Shown in pieces: positions 14,612 to 18,308 of a stretch of DNA of 18,308 nt. The DNA is taken from positions 1 to 18,308 of the forward strand of contig DASXSB010000095.1 in assembly GCA_036506275.1 (NCBI GenBank). The letters are read 5' to 3'. The stretch comes from DASXSB01 sp036506275. GTDB taxonomy: Bacteria > Methylomirabilota > Methylomirabilia > Rokubacteriales > CSP1-6. The notes under the pieces are model-generated. The model saw only the letters and a list, made by a program, of their open reading frames with translations. It was not told the origin of the DNA and did no database searches. Every line of letters starts with the position of its first letter. Within the stretch, counting starts at the first letter, position 1. Made by a program: the position numbers and the translations under genes.

Positions 14612-14677
14612 GACCGACACGTCGTTCAAGGCCACGGCCCCCCCGAACTGCTTCCTCAACCCCGAAACGGAGAGCAC
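14612..14677 (-). pseudogene. Relic of a livG 5' end (truncated gene fragment)
   Basis: In one minus-strand frame this piece reads VLSVSGLRKQFGGAVALNDV then SV. This is clearly the N-terminal strand of a LivG ATPase (compare LLSVSGLTKQFGGFVALNDV in the intact gene). DNA identity to 14061-14126 is 55/66 by hand count, without gaps. The homology stops before Walker A. The frame continues with unrelated codons to a stop at 14579, inside the fosX leader. On the other side, it abuts the araC stop codon (14679-14681); weaker similarity with one base inserted may extend into it. It has no start codon or downstream ATPase and is surely non-functional. Because it differs at 11 positions, it probably came from a homologous livG rather than from a fresh copy. 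Confidence 0.85.
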
Positions 14678-14678
14678 G

Positions 14679-15569
14679 CTACCCCGTTGGCGGCAGGGGA
14701 CGCGGTGGCGTCCTCAGCGCACGGTAGCGTGCGGGCGTGAGTCCGAACGCCGATTTGAACACGCGGGTGAAGTGGGCCTGATCGGCGAAACCCGCATCGC
14801 ATGCGACCTCCACCAGCGGACGGTTCTGGTGAATCCGGTCGCGTGCGAAATCGAGCCGCCGCATCAACAGATAACGGTGGGGGCTGGTCCCGAACAGGAT
14901 CCTGAACTGACGGCACAGGTCATAGCGCGTCAACCCCGTGATCGACTCCAGCTCCGTGGAATGCACCGCACGCGGCGTCTCTGCCTCCAGGAACTGTCGA
15001 GCTCGCTCCACCGCGCGGACGTCGATGCGTCGTGAGACAAGCGGCGTGACGTCGTTCCGCTCTGCCGCCAGCAATCCTTTCGCGAGCTCGGTGACGATGC
15101 TATCGATCGCCAGGGAGTCGAGGGGCACGCGAAAGGCGTCCTCGATCGCGTGGGACAGGGTCGCGTTCGTGAACACCGGTTCCCTCACGAACGGGAGCGG
15201 ATACGGCCTTCCGCGCAGGGCCCGCACCGCGTCCGCCAACAGAGCGGGTTCCACATAGATGAGCCGATACCCGAAGCCGTCGTCGGTGCCGGCGCGACCG
15301 TCGTGGATTTCGTCTGGGTACAGCACGACCACGTGCCCCGGCGTGCTGACGTGGACGGCGCCCCGATAGTCGAAGACCTGGACGCCCGAGCCGGTCACTC
15401 CGATGGCGTAGGTGTCGTGGCGATGCTTCTGATAGGCCACGCCCGCGAACCACGCGCTGAATAGCTCAACGCCCTCGGCTCGCCGCGCGCTCGCGATCCA
15501 ACTGGCGGTCGTGTCCTGGCACGATCGTTCAAGACCCTCGTACGCCGACCTGGTTTGATGGGGCCGCAT
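14679..15569 (-). CDS. AraC family transcriptional regulator with N-terminal cupin sensor domain
   Basis: A 296-residue regulator. The N-terminal cupin-like ligand domain (about 30-110) shows HRHDTYAIGV, TPGHVVVLYPDEIHDG and YRLIYVEP. The C-terminal two-HTH AraC domain (about 185-285) shows LESITGLTRYDLCRQFRILFG and VACDAGFADQAHFTRVFKSAFGLTPARYR. The latter is the conserved second helix-turn-helix. The start is placed at the ATG at 15567-15569 (MRPHQTRSAYEG). The open frame upstream lies over lysE and lacks homology. The gene is divergent from the LysE exporter gene with a 72-base gap, the standard arrangement for a regulator controlling its neighbouring exporter. The ligand is unknown, perhaps an amino acid or its analogue. 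Confidence 0.92.
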   Translation of the reverse strand: MRPHQTRSAYEGLERSCQDTTASWIASARRAEGVELFSAWFAGVAYQKHRHDTYAIGVTGSGVQVFDYRGAVHVSTPGHVVVLYPDEIHDGRAGTDDGFGYRLIYVEPALLADAVRALRGRPYPLPFVREPVFTNATLSHAIEDAFRVPLDSLAIDSIVTELAKGLLAAERNDVTPLVSRRIDVRAVERARQFLEAETPRAVHSTELESITGLTRYDLCRQFRILFGTSPHRYLLMRRLDFARDRIHQNRPLVEVACDAGFADQAHFTRVFKSAFGLTPARYRALRTPPRPLPPTG

Positions 15570-15584
15570 CACGCGCAGACTCGA

Positions 15585-15603
15585 GCGGCCCCGAGACGGC
15601 CGC
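15585..15603. promoter_or_regulatory. Short inverted repeat in the araC-lysE intergenic region (possible operator)
   Basis: GCGGCC and GGCCGC face each other across a 7-base loop in the 72-base divergent gap. The position suits an operator for the AraC protein. However, AraC sites are usually direct repeats, and short GC palindromes are common in DNA of this composition. No confident -35/-10 pair is visible. Confidence 0.25.
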
Positions 15604-15641
15604 CCGCTTCGCGGAGGCAGTGTACGACTACCGAGCAGGTC

Positions 15642-16223
15642 ATGGCGTTTGTTCTGTTCGCGGTCGTGGCCGCGGTCACTCCGGGCCCCAGCAACATCAT
15701 GCTGACCTCGGCGGGGGCGCAGGCGGGCGTCGTCAAGGGACTTCCGTGCTTGCTCGGCGTCACCACGGGCATGGGCGTGATGATGTTCGTCGTACCGCTC
15801 GGTCTCGGGAGTGTCGTCCTCGAGCACCCGCTGCTGCTCAAGGCCCTCCACTGGGGCGGCGCCGCCGTCCTGCTCTGGCTCTCGTGGAGGATTGCGACGT
15901 CCGCGAGCCGCATGGAATCGATCACGGGAACGGATCCGGTCGGTTACGTGGGTGCGGCCGTCTTTCAGTGGGTGAACCCGAAATCCTGGCTCGTCAGTAC
16001 GAGCGCGGCGGGGACGTTTCTCAGTCCCGAGGCCGGCAGGCCCATCGTTCAAGCGGCCTGCCTCGGCGGCCTCTTCGTCATCGCCGCGTTACCCAGTTGC
16101 TTCCTCTGGCTGGCATTCGGAGCCGGCGTCCAGCACGTTCTCCACGACCCTCGCCGCCTGAGAATCTTCAACATCGTCATGGGCGCTCTCCTCGCCCTCT
16201 CGGTCGTTCTCATCATTCGCTGA
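15642..16223 (+). CDS. LysE/RhtB family amino acid exporter
   Basis: A 193-residue inner-membrane protein with about six membrane segments. Family hallmarks are TPGPSNIMLTSAGAQAGV (13-30) near the N-terminus, the first-half sequence GLPCLLGVTTGM, and QWVNPKSW (109-116). The start is the ATG opening MAFVLFAVVAAVTPGP, as in other family members. An in-frame ATG at 15555 would add 29 non-membrane residues and overlap araC. The family exports amino acids and derivatives using the proton gradient. The gene is divergent from the AraC regulator, and a hairpin lies 14 bases after its stop. Confidence 0.93.
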   Translation: MAFVLFAVVAAVTPGPSNIMLTSAGAQAGVVKGLPCLLGVTTGMGVMMFVVPLGLGSVVLEHPLLLKALHWGGAAVLLWLSWRIATSASRMESITGTDPVGYVGAAVFQWVNPKSWLVSTSAAGTFLSPEAGRPIVQAACLGGLFVIAALPSCFLWLAFGAGVQHVLHDPRRLRIFNIVMGALLALSVVLIIR

Positions 16224-16237
16224 GTCGTGGAGGGAGG

Positions 16238-16269
16238 CCCGGGAGGGGGCGCCGAGGCCCCCTCCCGGG
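16238..16269. terminator. Strong hairpin between convergent lysE and binding-protein genes (probable bidirectional terminator)
   Basis: A perfect 13-base-pair inverted repeat (CCCGGGAGGGGGC and its complement at 16257-16269) with a 6-base loop lies in the 52-base gap between converging genes. It is very GC-rich and stable in either orientation. Neither side has a T-tract, so it may act as a stabilising 3' end or a factor-dependent stop rather than as a classical intrinsic terminator. Confidence 0.7.
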
Positions 16270-16275
16270 AGCGCA

Positions 16276-17592
16276 TCAGCGCGCTGCGAACGGCGATGAC
16301 GCCGGCAGCGGGAGCACGGGCGGCACGGTCTGAACGCTCTTCGGGTACACGACCTCGAACTTGCCCTCGATGGCCTGGAACACCACCGGGAACGCGCGCT
16401 CGTTCTGGCCCGCCATCGGTGTCCCCGGCGCGAAGAACTTCACGCCGTAGCCCTGCATGGTGCCGCCCTCGGGGATGTCGGTCTCGCGCGCAGCCATGGC
16501 GAGCGCGTCCGGCGTGAAGCCGCCGTGCTTCTGGATGGCGCGGGGCAGGACGTCGTTGAGAAGGACCCACATGTTGTTGAAACCCATCGAGACGTGGGGC
16601 GCGATGGGACCGTCCTTGTCGAACTCCTTGCGGTAGCGGCGCACCATCTCCTGCGTCATGTCGCCCACGCCGGGCTTCAGCTTCTTGGCGTCGAGGAGCT
16701 GCGCGGCTACGGGATCGACGGTGTGGAAGAACTCCACGTCCTTGCCGAACGCTTCCTTCAGCTTGTCGAGCTGGCTGTGGCCGGCGCCGTGGCCGACCAT
16801 CGCGCGCACCCGGAAGCCCTGCTCCTTCGACTGCCGGAGGAAGAGCGCGATGTCCGGGTTGTAGCCGGTGTGGAAGAGCACGTCGGGTCGTCCCGCGCGC
16901 AGCTTCGTAACCAGCGAGCTCAGGTCGGGAGCGTTGACGGAGTAGCCTTCCTTGAGCACCAGGTTCATGCCCTGCCGCTTGATCTCGGCCTCGTTGGAGG
17001 AGGCGACGCCGGCGCCGTAGGGACCGTCCTCGTAGATGACGGCGACGCGCAGGTCCTTGGGCGGCTTCTTGAACTTCTCCTGCGCGTAGTCGGCGATGTA
17101 CTTCACCGAGATCTCGCCGAAGAGGCCGCTGGTGGCGGTGGGACGGAACACGTACTGAAGATTCCGATCCTTCACCACCGCGTCCGAGATGGCGGTCGTG
17201 ATCCAGAGGAAGCGCTTCTGCTTGTCGACCTTCTCGGCGAGGGGAACGGCGTGGGCGCTCGAGTAGACGCCGGCGAGGATGTCGACCTTCTCGACGTTGA
17301 GCAGGCGCTCCGCCTCGTTGATGGCCACCTCGGCCTTGGACTGGCTGTCGCCGTCGACCTGCACGATCTTGTACTTGCCGAGCACGCCGCCCTTCTCGTT
17401 CACGTAGTCGATCATCATCTTGGCGCCGCGCCAGCAGTTGAGGGAGCCGGCCGCGGAGAAGGGCCCCGTGTGGTCGAAGAGAACGCCGATCTTGATCGTC
17501 TGTCCCTGCGCCCCCACGGGCAGCGCGGCGGGAACGAAGAGAGCGACGGCGGTCACGAGCGCCAGCGTGAGGGTGATCCCGAGCCATCTCAT
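16276..17592 (-). CDS. ABC transporter periplasmic substrate-binding protein (type 1, Leu/Ile/Val-like), second copy
   Basis: A 438-residue LivK-like binding protein. Residues 1-28 form a signal peptide (MRWLGITLTLALVTAVALFV, cut near VGA|QGQT) without a lipobox. The mature protein shows IKIGVLFDHTGPFSAAG, RGAKMMIDYVNEKGGV, IVQVDGDSQSK, VDILAGVYSSAHAV, VAVIYEDGPYGAG and LVTKLRAGRPDVLFHTGYNPD. The ATG at 17590-17592 has GGAGGT upstream; the longer open frame has no homology. It is the only binding-protein gene near cluster 2, whose permease genes lack one next to them, so it may serve that permease. The lysE/araC/fosX block and the hairpin at its 3' end separate it from them. The two binding proteins differ clearly in sequence, so different ligands are likely. 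Confidence 0.92.
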   Translation of the reverse strand: MRWLGITLTLALVTAVALFVPAALPVGAQGQTIKIGVLFDHTGPFSAAGSLNCWRGAKMMIDYVNEKGGVLGKYKIVQVDGDSQSKAEVAINEAERLLNVEKVDILAGVYSSAHAVPLAEKVDKQKRFLWITTAISDAVVKDRNLQYVFRPTATSGLFGEISVKYIADYAQEKFKKPPKDLRVAVIYEDGPYGAGVASSNEAEIKRQGMNLVLKEGYSVNAPDLSSLVTKLRAGRPDVLFHTGYNPDIALFLRQSKEQGFRVRAMVGHGAGHSQLDKLKEAFGKDVEFFHTVDPVAAQLLDAKKLKPGVGDMTQEMVRRYRKEFDKDGPIAPHVSMGFNNMWVLLNDVLPRAIQKHGGFTPDALAMAARETDIPEGGTMQGYGVKFFAPGTPMAGQNERAFPVVFQAIEGKFEVVYPKSVQTVPPVLPLPASSPFAAR

Positions 17593-17600
17593 GCGACTAG

Positions 17601-17606
17601 ACCTCC
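17601..17606 (-). promoter_or_regulatory. Shine-Dalgarno for second binding protein
   Basis: The minus strand reads GGAGGT eight bases before the ATG at 17592. This settles the start of the gene against a long upstream open frame. The 125-base gap up to the methyltransferase stop probably holds the promoter, but I see no convincing -35/-10 pair there. Confidence 0.65.
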
Positions 17607-17717
17607 GTGAGCGATGGGTATCGATCTCGTTGACGAGGCTCTGTCCGGCGCGAAAAGTGCACGTGAAAGTAGCACGCAGCGGTGAGCGCGTCCACCGTCT
17701 CCCCGCCTCTGGCAGCG

Positions 17718-18308
17718 TCATCCCGGGCCCGCCGTGTGGCGGGCGAACACCATCCATTCCAGGCCCTGTCGCGCCCGCACGGAGTGAAGCGGCCGGAACG
17801 CGCGCTCGATGCGGAACGGCGGCACGAAGAGCCGACGCACGCCGGCCTCGTTCACCGGAAAGGGAGGGCCGGCGCCGCTCGCGCGCATCGGAAAGAAGCA
17901 CGCGAGGAGCCACCCGCCGGGCCGGAGGAGCCCGCTCATCACCGCCACGTACTCGCGCCGGCGGCGAGGCTCGATGGCGCAGAAGCACGTGTATTCCCAG
18001 ATGCCGTCGAAGGCGTGCGCGTAGTCGGGGAGGAGGGAGAAGATGTCGCGCTGCTGGATGTCGACGGCGACGCCTTCCGCGCGCGCCCGCGCCCGCGCTT
18101 CGTTCACGGCCGCCGTCGAGAAGTCGAAGCCGACCACGTCGTAGCCCTCGCGCGCGAGGTAGCGCACGTCGTGCCCGCGCCCGCATCCCGGCACCGCCAC
18201 CCGACCGCGCGGCGGCGGCGTCGACTCCACGAAGCTCACGAGGGGCGGGGTGGCGCGCCGTAGCTCCCAGCCGTCGGCGCCGCGCGCGTAGGCGTCGTCC
18301 CAGAACTG
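17718..18308 (-). CDS. Thiopurine S-methyltransferase-like (TPMT family) SAM-dependent methyltransferase, 5' end missing
   Basis: The 196 visible residues lack only the start, which lies beyond the right edge. The fragment opens QFWDDAYARGADGWELRRATPPLVSF, the typical TPMT-family N-terminus (W..aY..G..gWel....P.L). Next come the SAM-binding segment VAVPGCGRGHDVRYLAREGYDVVGFDFS and the later strand WEYTCFCAIEPRRRREYV. The C-terminal part LLRPGGWLLACFFPM is also characteristic. TPMT-family members in bacteria methylate thiols, selenite/tellurite species or halides; which applies here cannot be read from sequence. It is co-directional with the second binding-protein gene but 125 bases away, so probably not in its operon. 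It ends at a TGA at 17718. Confidence 0.88.
   Translation of the reverse strand, partial: QFWDDAYARGADGWELRRATPPLVSFVESTPPPRGRVAVPGCGRGHDVRYLAREGYDVVGFDFSTAAVNEARARARAEGVAVDIQQRDIFSLLPDYAHAFDGIWEYTCFCAIEPRRRREYVAVMSGLLRPGGWLLACFFPMRASGAGPPFPVNEAGVRRLFVPPFRIERAFRPLHSVRARQGLEWMVFARHTAGPG

Noticed and set aside
14679..16052. Reading AraC as a 457-residue protein
   Set aside because: The extension is antisense to lysE and lacks homology. The cupin-HTH protein is complete from 15569.
17593..17717. CACGTG palindrome and neighbouring similar TGCACTTTTC/TGCTACTTTC pieces upstream of the second binding protein
   Set aside because: Too short and imperfect to call an operator; no promoter boxes fit around them.
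16276..18186. Reading the second binding protein as a 636-residue fusion
   Set aside because: The extra N-terminal part is the methyltransferase region in another frame. A signal peptide and Shine-Dalgarno mark the start at 17592.
1..18308. CRISPR arrays, tRNA or rRNA genes, insertion-sequence transposases
   Set aside because: I looked for regularly spaced repeats, cloverleaf or rRNA-like segments and transposase motifs and saw none. The fosX-araC-lysE block has no integrase or terminal inverted repeats to support a mobile-element call.

Overview
This window is GC-rich, densely coded DNA from a bacterium. Most genes lie on the minus strand in tightly packed or overlapping runs. Two complete high-affinity branched-chain amino acid type (LivHMGF, HAAT family) ABC importers sit among NIPSNAP, SMP-30, tautomerase, SDR and M24 genes. 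That repertoire fits a large-genome, metabolically versatile soil or sediment heterotroph such as Methylomirabilota/Rokubacteria or a high-GC proteobacterium. No rRNA or other taxonomic marker is present, so the taxon is only a guess.

Cluster 1 (about 1-7130, all minus) reads in transcription order: 4-oxalocrotonate tautomerase-like, SMP-30/gluconolactonase, periplasmic binding protein, LivH, LivM, LivG, LivF, a duplicated-half membrane protein, a NIPSNAP protein, and the start of an RNase Z-like MBL-fold hydrolase that runs off the left edge. A long imperfect inverted repeat lies between the binding protein and LivH genes. A divergent gene (7214-8131, plus) encodes a stand-alone PD-(D/E)XK nuclease with a four-cysteine Fe-S signature.

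Cluster 2 (8141-14574, minus) reads: FosX-type fosfomycin hydrolase, LivG, LivF, LivH, LivM, ParB/Srx-like protein, SDR oxidoreductase, and an M24 'pita-bread' protein with most metal ligands lost. Nearly every junction is a 1-4 base overlap or a very short gap, so these probably form one transcript. The transporter order here (G-F-H-M) differs from cluster 1 (H-M-G-F), and no binding-protein gene is adjacent.

From 14575 to the right edge there are a 66-bp relic of another livG 5' end, an AraC regulator divergent from a LysE/RhtB exporter, a strong hairpin, a second periplasmic binding protein (minus), and a partial TPMT-type methyltransferase (minus) cut by the right edge. The binding protein at 16276-17592 is a plausible partner of the cluster 2 permease, from which the AraC/LysE/fosX block now separates it.

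The most notable feature is the fosX locus. A FosX homologue with intact metal ligands and catalytic glutamate heads a Liv transporter operon, and imperfect 66-bp direct repeats derived from livG lie on either side of it. This looks like a recombination scar. Other points of interest are the degenerate M24 enzyme, the altered LivG and LivH signature motifs in cluster 2, and the ParB-like gene embedded in a transport operon.
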